NCBI RefSeq assembly: GCF_000281085.1 | Contig: NZ_JH767545.1 | Coordinates: 1 to 33,564 of the forward strand | Length of the DNA stretch: 33,564 bases | Direction of reading: 5' to 3' | Source of the DNA: Catenovulum agarivorans YM01 | GTDB taxonomy: Bacteria; Pseudomonadota; Gammaproteobacteria; Enterobacterales; Alteromonadaceae | Shown: positions 1 to 7,631 of the stretch, one piece after another | Numbering within the stretch: position 1 is the stretch's first letter | Layout of the letters: every line of letters starts with the position of its first letter | The notes under the pieces: model-generated | Told to the model about the DNA's origin: nothing | Database searches by the model: none | What the model saw: the letters and a program-made list of their open reading frames with translations, nothing else | Translations under genes and position numbers: made by a program

Positions 1-10
1 AATCAATCAT
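1..10 (-). CDS. 5' tip of a following ORF, cut by the window edge
   Basis: Only three codons (ATG ATT GAT) are visible, read leftward from 10. They are preceded by AGAGG at 16-20 with five-base spacing, a plausible ribosome binding site. The preceding gene stops at 37-39, so this ORF would be the third member of the same minus-strand operon. Given the two upstream genes, it may encode the rest of a subtilase-like protein. That is inference, because no domain is visible. Confidence 0.4.
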
Positions 11-36
11 AACATCCTCTAATTAGGTGGCCAAAA

Positions 37-609
37 TCACTCTACCACTACAATGACCGTATCATCTAGTGAAGAGTGCAATACAACCTCTAGTTTCAAC
101 GTAGACTCGTCTTTATTTATATTTTTTATTTTTTCTATACCGTCGAATACACTAATGGTTTCAAACGATTGAATTTGGGTTTTGATCGTATCATTCAAAA
201 CATCGGATTCGATACTTCGAATCATTTCTTGAAATTGCTCAACTGTACCAGAAACATATACACATGAAGCGAGTCCAACCTCTGGATGTGTTTTTTTTCC
301 CCACTTTTTAGGTTTTATTCGAACAGATCTCGTTCCCAAATCCTTAACATTGTATTTTTTGAAAAAGTTTCTAGGGTAATATGACTTAGCCAGATAGGAC
401 GGGTGTTGAAGGAATTTTAAAACCACTTCATTGTTTGCACATTCGATCGCGGGCTTAGATGCAACATTAGCTATTGATTGGGTTAGCTCTTTGATGCATT
501 TTTCTCTAGCTTCGCCAAATGTATAAGGATGTTTTTTAGGTCCTGAACCTGAAGGTATTTCTACTTTATTTGTTAATGTTTCTCCGTATCCAATAATAAA
601 ATTTTTCAT
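37..609 (-). CDS. Subtilase-associated N-terminal domain protein, 190 aa
   Basis: The protein opens with a GYGETLT motif, a PSGSGPKKHPYTF segment and a later LAKSYYP motif. From memory these match the N-terminal domain of the large S8 (subtilisin-like) peptidases encoded beside AAA ATPases. No catalytic Asp/His/Ser domain is present: the chain ends at residue 190, whereas the usual partner is several hundred residues long. Its ATG overlaps the ATPase stop codon in an ATGA arrangement, so the two are translationally coupled. Stops occur in all three frames between 39 and 3, so a simple frameshift would not extend it. A new ORF starts about 30 bases downstream. It could be a genuinely split protease module or a decayed one. 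Family recall is moderately sure; function is unknown. Confidence 0.7.
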   Translation of the reverse strand: MKNFIIGYGETLTNKVEIPSGSGPKKHPYTFGEAREKCIKELTQSIANVASKPAIECANNEVVLKFLQHPSYLAKSYYPRNFFKKYNVKDLGTRSVRIKPKKWGKKTHPEVGLASCVYVSGTVEQFQEMIRSIESDVLNDTIKTQIQSFETISVFDGIEKIKNINKDESTLKLEVVLHSSLDDTVIVVVE

Positions 610-1685
610 CGTTGTTCCTTATCTTTGTTTTGGTTTATTACTTTTCTAATGGTCGGTCTGCTAATATTTAATTTTTCAGAAATTGCTCTTTGAGAAAAAC
701 CGTCTTTGCTAAGTTTTAGTACAAGTGATTTTTTTTCTGCCATTGATAAGCTTGAGTGATCACACAAATCATCGTCTAATAAACAAGATCTTAAAGCCAA
801 TCCCGATAAAATACTTTGTCTTTTTATCCTAGTTAGCTCTCGCTCAATATTACTAAATGATTCACCGTTAAAAGAATTTATTAAGGTCTTGGTTATCGGG
901 ACATCTGGCCAATAACTGCTCAAATATTGATTGACTAAGTTCGGTGTCGGTAATTCAAATTTTACTTCTATGTCGAATCTTCTCCAAATAGCTGGGTCCA
1001 ATAATTCGCCGTGGTTGGTGGCGGCAATCAAGATAGAAGTTGAAGGCCAATCGTCAATAGCTTGCAGTAAAACTGTCACTAATCTTTTTAGTTCACCCAA
1101 TTCCCGGTCATCGTCTCTCCGTTTTGCTATCGAATCGAATTCATCTAGTAATAACACACAGGGGACGTCCATCGCATACTCTAAAACAGCCCTAATATTA
1201 CTACCTGTTTTTCCAAGAAAACTGCTCATTACAGTAGCTAAATCTAACACTAAAAGCGGCAAATTTAGTTCTTTAGCCAACCATTTTGCAGACATTGTTT
1301 TGCCTACTCCAGGTGGGCCCTGGAATATAATCGATTTAGTTGGGTATATTCCGCTTTCAATGATCACATTGCTGTGTTGGTGTTCCAAGATTACCTGATT
1401 CAACAATTTTTCAATTTCTGCAGAATGGATAGGTTTTATATCAATAGAAGTCGTCTCTTCAACCCTTACCAGTGCTTGCCTGCTGTCGGAATCCACGGGC
1501 AAAGGCTTAGTGTTTCCATTAAACGAGCGGAAATTTTCTAGTTTTAATTTCGTTGATAGTAATTGGTATAGTTCATTGTCTGACGTCCTTGCTTTAGTTG
1601 CTAACTTGTGAATAGCCATTTTAATAATTCTTTGATTGCCGCTTAATGCAGCGTCAACCAAATTAATAATGCTGGAGTTGTCCAA
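606..1685 (-). CDS. AAA+ family ATPase with C-terminal helix-turn-helix
   Basis: This 359-residue protein has Walker A GPPGVGKT at residues 123-130, Walker B LLLDEFD at 178-184, a sensor-1 ATN at 222-224 and an RRF arginine-finger-like motif at 235-237, so it should be a working ATPase of the classical AAA type. Residues about 326-350 (GFSQRAISEKLNISRPTIRK) form a helix-turn-helix like those of resolvases, suggesting DNA binding or autoregulation. The start is TTG at 1683-1685, supported by AAGGAG six bases upstream. The next gene overlaps its stop by four bases. Such ATPases recur beside S8 peptidases in accessory and defence-like regions, where the ATPase is thought to control the protease. 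The role here is inferred. Confidence 0.8.
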   Translation of the reverse strand: MDNSSIINLVDAALSGNQRIIKMAIHKLATKARTSDNELYQLLSTKLKLENFRSFNGNTKPLPVDSDSRQALVRVEETTSIDIKPIHSAEIEKLLNQVILEHQHSNVIIESGIYPTKSIIFQGPPGVGKTMSAKWLAKELNLPLLVLDLATVMSSFLGKTGSNIRAVLEYAMDVPCVLLLDEFDSIAKRRDDDRELGELKRLVTVLLQAIDDWPSTSILIAATNHGELLDPAIWRRFDIEVKFELPTPNLVNQYLSSYWPDVPITKTLINSFNGESFSNIERELTRIKRQSILSGLALRSCLLDDDLCDHSSLSMAEKKSLVLKLSKDGFSQRAISEKLNISRPTIRKVINQNKDKEQR

Positions 1686-2092
1686 TTTTTGCTCCTTTTT
1701 TTACCACTATTCTTTAATTTGGTAAATTACAGGTTCTGTTTCATGTTATATTTTACCATTTTTGGTTGTTTTTTCCATTTTATTTCGTCTTTTATATTTT
1801 TGTGGGTAATTGTTCTTGTTTGGTAGGGATTGAAATAAATTTTATAGGTATACTAATGGTACTTATTATAACTTTGTCTTTTGTTTTTGTTCTTAATAAA
1901 CAATGTATTACGTGTTTTGTTTGAGTCCAGGTGGGCCATTTCTTACGTAAAAATCCTTAAAAATAAATGGGTTACGGTATTTTATAAAAGTTTTTTACAC
2001 CTTTTTTTACACCGATACGTTAGCATTACACTTTATTCTTGTCTAAGCTCGATTTTTAACTTGTTAATTCTTTTAGTGCTTTTTATAAAACA
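1686..2092. other. 407-bp AT-rich intergenic spacer
   Basis: This spacer lies between the ATPase gene and the 3' end of dnaE2. It holds three TTTACCA/TGGTAAA words near the ATPase start, poly-T tracts, and a short direct repeat of TTTTTTACACC at 1991-2001 and 2003-2013. I see no convincing gene, RNA or strong terminator. A 71-codon plus-strand ORF from a TTG at 1881 is hydrophobic, low in complexity and lacks a ribosome binding site. Confidence 0.6.
1700..1758 (-). promoter_or_regulatory. Putative operator words TTTACCA/TGGTAAA before the ATPase gene
   Basis: TTTACCA occurs at 1700-1706, its inverse TGGTAAA at 1720-1726, and TTTACCA again at 1752-1758, all within 75 bases of the TTG start. 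The first two form an inverted repeat with a 13-base gap. A TATAAC hexamer on the minus strand (1745-1750) could be a -10 element. These could be sites for the gene's own helix-turn-helix domain, but the region is AT-rich and the words are short. Confidence 0.25.
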
Positions 2093-5000
2093 TTAATGAA
2101 AATCTCTTGATTTGCTTTGTAATGCTGCAAGGGTTGATGTGAGATCGGTTAACTTGCCGGCAATGATATGAATCACTTCACCTTCTCGTTCGAGTATGCC
2201 TTTTACCTTTAAGATTTTGGCGGTTAGAAATGGTTTTTTTTGAGCTTTAGCTGTGCCAGCCCAAACAATCACATTAATGTTTCCAGTATCGTCTTCTAAA
2301 GTGACAAAGGTAACGCCTGCTGCAGTTCCTGGTGATTGCCTACCTGTTACTAATCCTATAACAGTTACTAAAGATTTGTGTTTAAGCTGTGTAAGTTGAT
2401 TCATTCTGGTAAAGGCTTTTAATTGGCCTGCGTCGTCTAATAAGCTTATTGGGTGTTTGTTTAAGGTTAATCCTGTAGCTGCATAATCTTCAGTCAAGTT
2501 TTCAAATAGTGAAGGACTATTGGCGAAGTTGTTGTCCGGCGATAAATTTTTAAATAGAGGTAACTCGTTTACATTATCCATAAGTGCCCAACGGCTCTGA
2601 TAACGGTTACCTGATAAACTTTGTAAGGCGTTGGCACTGGCTAATTTTTGTAAATCTAATGAACTTAAGCCAATTTGTTTTAACTCTGACAAAGTTTGAT
2701 AACCAGATTGACTTCGATGAGTCACTATCAGTTGTATGGCATTTTCAGATAGCCCTTTAATCAGATTAAAACCTAATTGTATTGCTTTGCTATTGTTGTA
2801 ATTAACTAAAATATGATGCTGTTCAGAACGATTAATGCAAACTGGGAGTATTTTTACTTGATGTCTTTTGGCATCTTGAACCAGTTGCGATGCACTATAA
2901 AACCCCATAGGTAAGCTATTTAAAATAGAGGTATAAAATGCGGCTGGATAATAATATTTTAGCCAAGCTGAAACATAAGCTAATACGGCGAATGAAGCGG
3001 AGTGACTTTCTGGAAATCCATATTCACCGAAGCCACAAATTTGTTGATAAATACGTTCTGCAAATTCGGTTTGATAACCTCTTTGTTGCATACCGGAAAT
3101 TAATTTATGTTTAAACTTAGTTAGTTCTCCCGTTTTTTTCCAGCTAGCCATAGCTCGTCTTAGCTGATCTGCTTCACCTCCGGTAAATCCTGCAGCAACC
3201 ATTGCTAGTTTTATCACTTGTTCTTGGAATATAGGCACACCGAGTGTTCTTTTTAACACTGATTCTATGTCTTTTGATGGGTATTCAATCGCTTCTTCGC
3301 CATTTCTGCGTTTTAAAAAGGGATGAACCATATCTCCTTGAATAGGCCCAGGTCTAACTATGGCGATTTGAATAACTAAGTCATAATAATTAGCTGGTTT
3401 TAATCTAGGTAACATGCTCATTTGAGCACGTGATTCAATTTGAAATACACCTACAGTATCCGCTTTTTGGATCATGCCATAGACGTTTTTATCATCTTGC
3501 ATTCTGGTTATGTCAGCTAACGAAAATGTTCTGCCATAATCTTGTTTGATGATGTCAAAGCTCTTTCTGATAGCAGTTAACATGCCTAACGCGAGTACAT
3601 CAACTTTAAGTAGGCCGAGTGATTCTAAGTCATCTTTATCCCACTGAATGACGCTTCTATCTGGCATAGCTGCGTTTTCAACTGGCACTAACTCATACAA
3701 TGCGCCTGCGGAAATCACAAAGCCACCAACATGTTGAGATAAATGTCTTGGAAAGCCTAATATTTCATTCACTAAATGAATAAACTGCTGACCTTTAACT
3801 GACTCTGGCGACAGGCCCAGCTCAATAATTTGAGCTTGCCAGTTGAGTGATTTATCTCGGCGGTTGATGTTTTTGATAAAAAATTCTAGCTGGGTTTCTT
3901 CAATAGCCAGTGCTTTGCCCACTTCTCTAATGGCGCTTTTTAAGCGGTAGGTAATAACAGTCGCGGCAATAGCCGTTCGGTTCCTGCCGTATTTTTCATA
4001 AATATATTGAATAACTTCTTCACGGCGCTCATGTTCAAAGTCAACGTCGATATCAGGCGGCTCGTCACGCTCTTTACTGATAAAACGCTCAAATAAGACT
4101 GATATTTGTCGTGGATCGACTGAGGTAATTTCTAAACAATAACAAACAATAGAATTAGCCGCAGAGCCTCGGCCTTGATAAAGAATTTTTTGCTGCTGAG
4201 CAAACATCACAATGTCGTGAATGGTCAAAAAATAAAAGGCGTAATTCAGTTCATCTATCAAACTCAATTCTTTGTCGATTGTGTTTAATATTTCGGTGTT
4301 GCACCCATCTGGAAATCTTTTTTGTATGCCTTTATCAACTAAGCTTCGTAAGTAAGACATAGGTGTTTGTTTGGCTGGAACAAGTTCTTGCGGATATTCG
4401 TATTTAAGCTCAGATAATGAGAAATGACATTGCTTGGCAATAATGCTCGACTCAATTAACCAGTCTGAAGGAAACAACTTACTGAGTTTTGTTATTGGCC
4501 TAAGCGCACGTTCACTGTTTGAAATCAGTTGGGTTCCTAATTTCTCAATAGGCTGACTTAGGCGAATTGCTGTTAAGGTATGCTGTAATTCTAATCTTGT
4601 CGCTGAGTGCATGAGTACTCCACCACAAGCTGTAATTGGTATTTGCCATAGTGCTGCAAGATTAACGCAATGTTGATGGTACTCTTTGTCGTGATTGAGT
4701 AAGTGCCTTTGATAACCCAACCACAACCTGTTTGCATGATGTTTAGTTAAAAACTGTCCCCAAGTTTCATCATCTTTTTTGCCTGATGGTAGCCATAACA
4801 CCAAACAATGTTTAACGGACATAATGTCCCATTCAGATAATTGATATTTTCCTTTTTCACAACGCCTTCTGGCATTTGTTATAACTCGGCATAACTCGGC
4901 ATAAGCTTGTCGGTTGGGGCATAACATGACAAATTTAAGTGATTCGTTGAATTGGAATAAACTGCCAACAATGAGTTTAATCCCAAGTTTATGCTGTTTG

Positions 5001-5161
5001 ATTGCGCTATAGGCTCGAACAACCCCAGCTACAGAGCATTCATCAGTGATTGCAATTGCTTGATAAGTTAAAAAATCAGCTTGGAATACTAATTCTTCAG
5101 GCCGAGAAGCCCCTTCAAGAAAAGAAAAATTACTTTGGCAAAAAAGCTCGGCGTATTGCAT
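2093..5161 (-). CDS. dnaE2: Error-prone DNA polymerase DnaE2/ImuC
   Basis: This 1022-residue DNA polymerase III alpha homologue performs translesion synthesis in SOS mutagenesis with ImuA and ImuB. An N-terminal PHP domain is followed by YQGRGSAANS (about 328-337) and the PDIDVDF motif at 369-375 that holds catalytic aspartates. A further catalytic Asp is expected in LLKVDVLALGML. An OB-fold (VTVIGLVTGRQSPGT...) lies near the end, and the protein finishes in KSRDFH, the typical DnaE2 tail. I chose ATG 5159-5161 because the family begins (M)QYAEL and the start lies 7 bases after the imuB stop with AGG upstream; a longer reading would overlap imuB by some 150 bases. Odd point: PHP motif 1 reads ELFCQSNFSF, with Phe where DnaE2 proteins I recall have His. 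Confidence 0.95.
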   Translation of the reverse strand: MQYAELFCQSNFSFLEGASRPEELVFQADFLTYQAIAITDECSVAGVVRAYSAIKQHKLGIKLIVGSLFQFNESLKFVMLCPNRQAYAELCRVITNARRRCEKGKYQLSEWDIMSVKHCLVLWLPSGKKDDETWGQFLTKHHANRLWLGYQRHLLNHDKEYHQHCVNLAALWQIPITACGGVLMHSATRLELQHTLTAIRLSQPIEKLGTQLISNSERALRPITKLSKLFPSDWLIESSIIAKQCHFSLSELKYEYPQELVPAKQTPMSYLRSLVDKGIQKRFPDGCNTEILNTIDKELSLIDELNYAFYFLTIHDIVMFAQQQKILYQGRGSAANSIVCYCLEITSVDPRQISVLFERFISKERDEPPDIDVDFEHERREEVIQYIYEKYGRNRTAIAATVITYRLKSAIREVGKALAIEETQLEFFIKNINRRDKSLNWQAQIIELGLSPESVKGQQFIHLVNEILGFPRHLSQHVGGFVISAGALYELVPVENAAMPDRSVIQWDKDDLESLGLLKVDVLALGMLTAIRKSFDIIKQDYGRTFSLADITRMQDDKNVYGMIQKADTVGVFQIESRAQMSMLPRLKPANYYDLVIQIAIVRPGPIQGDMVHPFLKRRNGEEAIEYPSKDIESVLKRTLGVPIFQEQVIKLAMVAAGFTGGEADQLRRAMASWKKTGELTKFKHKLISGMQQRGYQTEFAERIYQQICGFGEYGFPESHSASFAVLAYVSAWLKYYYPAAFYTSILNSLPMGFYSASQLVQDAKRHQVKILPVCINRSEQHHILVNYNNSKAIQLGFNLIKGLSENAIQLIVTHRSQSGYQTLSELKQIGLSSLDLQKLASANALQSLSGNRYQSRWALMDNVNELPLFKNLSPDNNFANSPSLFENLTEDYAATGLTLNKHPISLLDDAGQLKAFTRMNQLTQLKHKSLVTVIGLVTGRQSPGTAAGVTFVTLEDDTGNINVIVWAGTAKAQKKPFLTAKILKVKGILEREGEVIHIIAGKLTDLTSTLAALQSKSRDFH

Positions 5162-5168
5162 TTTAAAC

Positions 5169-6566
5169 CTAACAAAAAAGACCGTGAACAAACCATTGGT
5201 TTTGTGGGGTGCGGTATATCCATAACCATTGGCCTGAGTTGTTACGAGCAATAAAATAATCACGTATGATATTTTCATTGTCCCACCAACCCGAAACAAT
5301 ACGTTCAGGACCATGCCTAATATCAAGTTTACCGGTTAAAGGAGTAGGAGTTGTTAATAAGATGCTAGGTCTAAATCTGTCTATATCCGTTGTTATATCT
5401 GTTTGTGTAAATGGTCTGCAGTATTGGCTTGCACGTTCGGGTCTGTGATCATCAAATAGTTGAATACCTGTTACTTGTTCTTCGCCTAACTTAGCTTGTA
5501 GTTTGGCAATTAACGCTTTTGGGGTTATTTCACCTTTTGCACCTACAAACATGTCTTGTTTATCTATTTCAAATGCAAACAAGTTCGCTGCGGCAACTCG
5601 TATTGAAATGACTGGTGCGTTAATTGTGATTGACTCAAAGGTGAGTTTTGTTAATTCAAGCCACTTTTCGGCTTTGTATTCACCTTGTGCGGAAGATATT
5701 TTTATCTGCTGTTTAGCTAAATCTCTAAGAAATAGGGTGATATTAACTTCACTGGTTTGTTTATTTCTAACTAGCAGGAAGTGTTCAAGTAAGCTAAAAA
5801 TTTTCTGTAATGGTTTGATTAGCTTATCGACTAAATCAATTTCATACATTAGCTCTAATTCATAATTGAATTGTTCTGCGGGGTGAAAAAAATCAACTGG
5901 GTGTTTGAGTTGCCCTGACAGTTTTCCAATATAAGTCACTAATTCAATATCAAAACGCTTGGCTATTTCTGCAAGAGACAACTTAAGTAAGTCGTTTATA
6001 TATTGCACGCCAACCCGTTTTAAGCTGGTAATTGTTTTTAAAGGTAACTCTGTTTTAGTTAGAGGTATTTTCGCTAATGCTCGGTTAATTAATTGTTTGT
6101 CTTCAGTAATTTGATTTACACCCGCTTGAGCAAGTAATTTAGCCGCGTTGGGGGAATAACCAGTGGCATAATAATAATTAACTGAGAAATGCGCTAAGTG
6201 TGATTGTATTGCTTGCCAATAGGTGGTTAGGTTTTCGTATAGTGTGAGCATGCTACTGACTTTTAGTAGCAGCCCATTTGGTTTGAGTAGATGGATATCG
6301 GCTGTTGTTAGATATAACCATTCTGCTATTTGTATTAAGGCTTTATTTTCTGTCGATTCATTATAAGGATGAATTTGTAAGTCTCGACATAAAGCCGCAG
6401 CAGTACCAAGACCCATACCCAATTGAATACCTGATTGGGCAGATATTGTATTGAGCTGGACAATTTGATGATTTTTATTATGCACAATTGCCAGTGGAAT
6501 ATCTGAATCTTTAAATAGAGTATCCAATTGCAACGAAGGGAAGTGTAGATATAACCAAACTACCAT
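5169..6566 (-). CDS. imuB: ImuB, catalytically dead Y-family polymerase-like protein
   Basis: This 465-residue protein begins VVWLYLHFPSLQLD, the ImuB version of the Y-family polymerase N-terminus in which the metal-binding acidic residues are missing. A LKPNGLLLKV segment (about 95-104) stands where active polymerases carry acidic catalytic residues. The DHRPERA motif near residue 375 is typical of the ImuB C-terminal region. ImuB is known to act as a hub joining the beta clamp, ImuA and DnaE2. It starts 2 bases after the imuA stop and ends 7 bases before the dnaE2 start, so the three form one operon under the upstream LexA box. I did not find an unambiguous clamp-binding pentapeptide by eye. 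Confidence 0.93.
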   Translation of the reverse strand: MVVWLYLHFPSLQLDTLFKDSDIPLAIVHNKNHQIVQLNTISAQSGIQLGMGLGTAAALCRDLQIHPYNESTENKALIQIAEWLYLTTADIHLLKPNGLLLKVSSMLTLYENLTTYWQAIQSHLAHFSVNYYYATGYSPNAAKLLAQAGVNQITEDKQLINRALAKIPLTKTELPLKTITSLKRVGVQYINDLLKLSLAEIAKRFDIELVTYIGKLSGQLKHPVDFFHPAEQFNYELELMYEIDLVDKLIKPLQKIFSLLEHFLLVRNKQTSEVNITLFLRDLAKQQIKISSAQGEYKAEKWLELTKLTFESITINAPVISIRVAAANLFAFEIDKQDMFVGAKGEITPKALIAKLQAKLGEEQVTGIQLFDDHRPERASQYCRPFTQTDITTDIDRFRPSILLTTPTPLTGKLDIRHGPERIVSGWWDNENIIRDYFIARNNSGQWLWIYRTPQNQWFVHGLFC

Positions 6567-6568
6567 AA

Positions 6569-7243
6569 CTAACTGACTTTTGTGGTCGGAAACTGAATGA
6601 TATTTTGTCGATTAGTTTGTATCGCCAAGTTAGGCCATAAGTGGCTCATATCAAGGTTAAAATGCTTGGTTAAGTGGCCTCCTACAAATTTATTTATTTT
6701 GATATTCAGCCCTAAAAAATCAGGCTCTATGGATAAACTTAAATCAAACGGAAGTGTAATAGACTCGGCCTTTTTTCTGCGGATAACAAATTGCCTAGAA
6801 TCACCTTTTTTACAAGCTAGTTTTAAGCGTTTTATCTGATGTATTGCTAATTCTGATGAAATCCACATACAAACGGAATGGCAACAACCACTTTGTAAAC
6901 ACTGTTCTGCCGCCCATAAAGATTCTTGGGTATTGTTCGTTTGCACAATAATAACTTTATTAATATCAAAGTTGTTTTTCCGCAGCGTTTGTCCATTAAC
7001 ACGACCCGGAGGAGCAATAAAAACAACTAAACCTTCTGTTTGGTTTATTGATGGGATAAGCAATCTAAGTTCGCCAATGGCTGTTTCAGAGATCAGTTCA
7101 ATAACACTTGATTTTGCAAAACCACCACATAACTTTTCATCTAATTCGGCATACCCGGATGAAATAGCATCAGGTTTGGTTTTGTGGTTATATCCATGCC
7201 AGACTAGGTTTTTGTGTTCCAGTAACTCAATCAGGTTTTGCAT
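6569..7243 (-). CDS. imuA: ImuA, RecA-like SOS mutagenesis accessory protein
   Basis: This 224-residue protein has the ImuA opening pattern: an N-terminal helix, then ISSGYAELDEKLCGGF, as in RecA/SulA-like folds. The position of a Walker A loop (after the VIELIS strand, about residues 50-60) has no GxxxxGKT, so nucleotide binding is probably lost, as in other ImuA proteins. It is the first gene of the imuA-imuB-dnaE2 cassette. Its ATG at 7241-7243 lies 18 bases downstream of a LexA box. Position, length and neighbours make the call secure even though sequence conservation in this family is low. Confidence 0.9.
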   Translation of the reverse strand: MQNLIELLEHKNLVWHGYNHKTKPDAISSGYAELDEKLCGGFAKSSVIELISETAIGELRLLIPSINQTEGLVVFIAPPGRVNGQTLRKNNFDINKVIIVQTNNTQESLWAAEQCLQSGCCHSVCMWISSELAIHQIKRLKLACKKGDSRQFVIRRKKAESITLPFDLSLSIEPDFLGLNIKINKFVGGHLTKHFNLDMSHLWPNLAIQTNRQNIIQFPTTKVS

Positions 7244-7261
7244 CGAAATAAAATAATTTAA

Positions 7262-7277
7262 CTGTATATATAAACAG
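7262..7277 (-). promoter_or_regulatory. LexA (SOS) box of the imuA-imuB-dnaE2 operon
   Basis: CTGT at 7262-7265 and ACAG at 7274-7277 are separated by eight A/T bases (ATATATAA), giving the gammaproteobacterial LexA consensus CTGT-N8-ACAG. The outer flanks (A before, TA after) also fit the extended Escherichia coli consensus. It lies 18 bases upstream of the imuA start, where a bound repressor would block transcription until RecA-triggered LexA cleavage. Confidence 0.95.
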
Positions 7278-7341
7278 TATAGTTATTCGCTAGCGACTTT
7301 CAAATTAATTTATTATTTTTTATCTGTGGGCGCTTAAATCT

Positions 7342-7620
7342 TTATCCCCCAGTCAAAGCCTGAAACACATATAAGGTATTTTCTTCTGTTATTTTGTCCG
7401 ACAGCTTTTTACGGTCTATGATAAATTCTTCGTCTATGCAAATAACCACATGGCGGCGAACTTGGCCGTGTTCATCCAAAATATAGTGGCTAAACCCGGG
7501 CGCGAGTAGCTCTATATTCTTGATAACGTCGCTGACGGATTGACCCGAAAGGTGCAAGTTTTCATCAGCGAGCATAGGGAAAAACCTATGCAAATTAGAG
7601 GTTATTTTCACTTTTGGCAT
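7342..7620 (-). CDS. MoaD/ThiS-like ubiquitin-fold small protein
   Basis: This 92-residue protein has a beta-grasp pattern (PKVKITSNLHRFF..., then VVICIDEEFI) and ends FQALTGG. A C-terminal Gly-Gly is the hallmark of MoaD/ThiS sulfur carriers, activated by adenylation and thiocarboxylation. No E1-like adenylating enzyme or molybdopterin/thiamine gene is nearby. It follows the propeller gene with an 11-base gap, so the two are probably co-transcribed. From memory this MoaD/ThiS plus Asp-box propeller pair recurs in many bacteria without a settled function. Fold and GG tail are seen; a carrier role is inference. Confidence 0.85.
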   Translation of the reverse strand: MPKVKITSNLHRFFPMLADENLHLSGQSVSDVIKNIELLAPGFSHYILDEHGQVRRHVVICIDEEFIIDRKKLSDKITEENTLYVFQALTGG

Positions 7621-7631
7621 TTAGGCAGCCT

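Noticed and set aside
931-1398. 155-codon plus-strand ORF antisense to the AAA ATPase
   Set aside because: It is the shadow of a well-supported gene with intact Walker motifs and shows no protein-like family pattern.
1906-1950. Short stretch whose minus-strand translation reads NGPPGLKQN, echoing the Walker A of the neighbouring ATPase (12-base match to about 1308-1319)
   Set aside because: The match is only a dozen bases, no other AAA motif surrounds it and it ends at a stop. Chance is more likely than a gene relic.
1991-2013. Direct repeat TTTTTTACACC, two copies
   Set aside because: It is too short and low in complexity, in a T-rich spacer, with no third copy and no linked feature.
1881-2096. 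71-codon hydrophobic ORF on the plus strand in the intergenic spacer
   Set aside because: It starts at TTG without a ribosome binding site, has low-complexity Leu/Phe/Ile content expected from AT-rich DNA, and runs into the dnaE2 3' end.
5162-5326. N-terminal extension of dnaE2 into imuB
   Set aside because: The extension has no family resemblance. DnaE2 proteins begin at the MQYAEL-like start, which lies right after the imuB stop.
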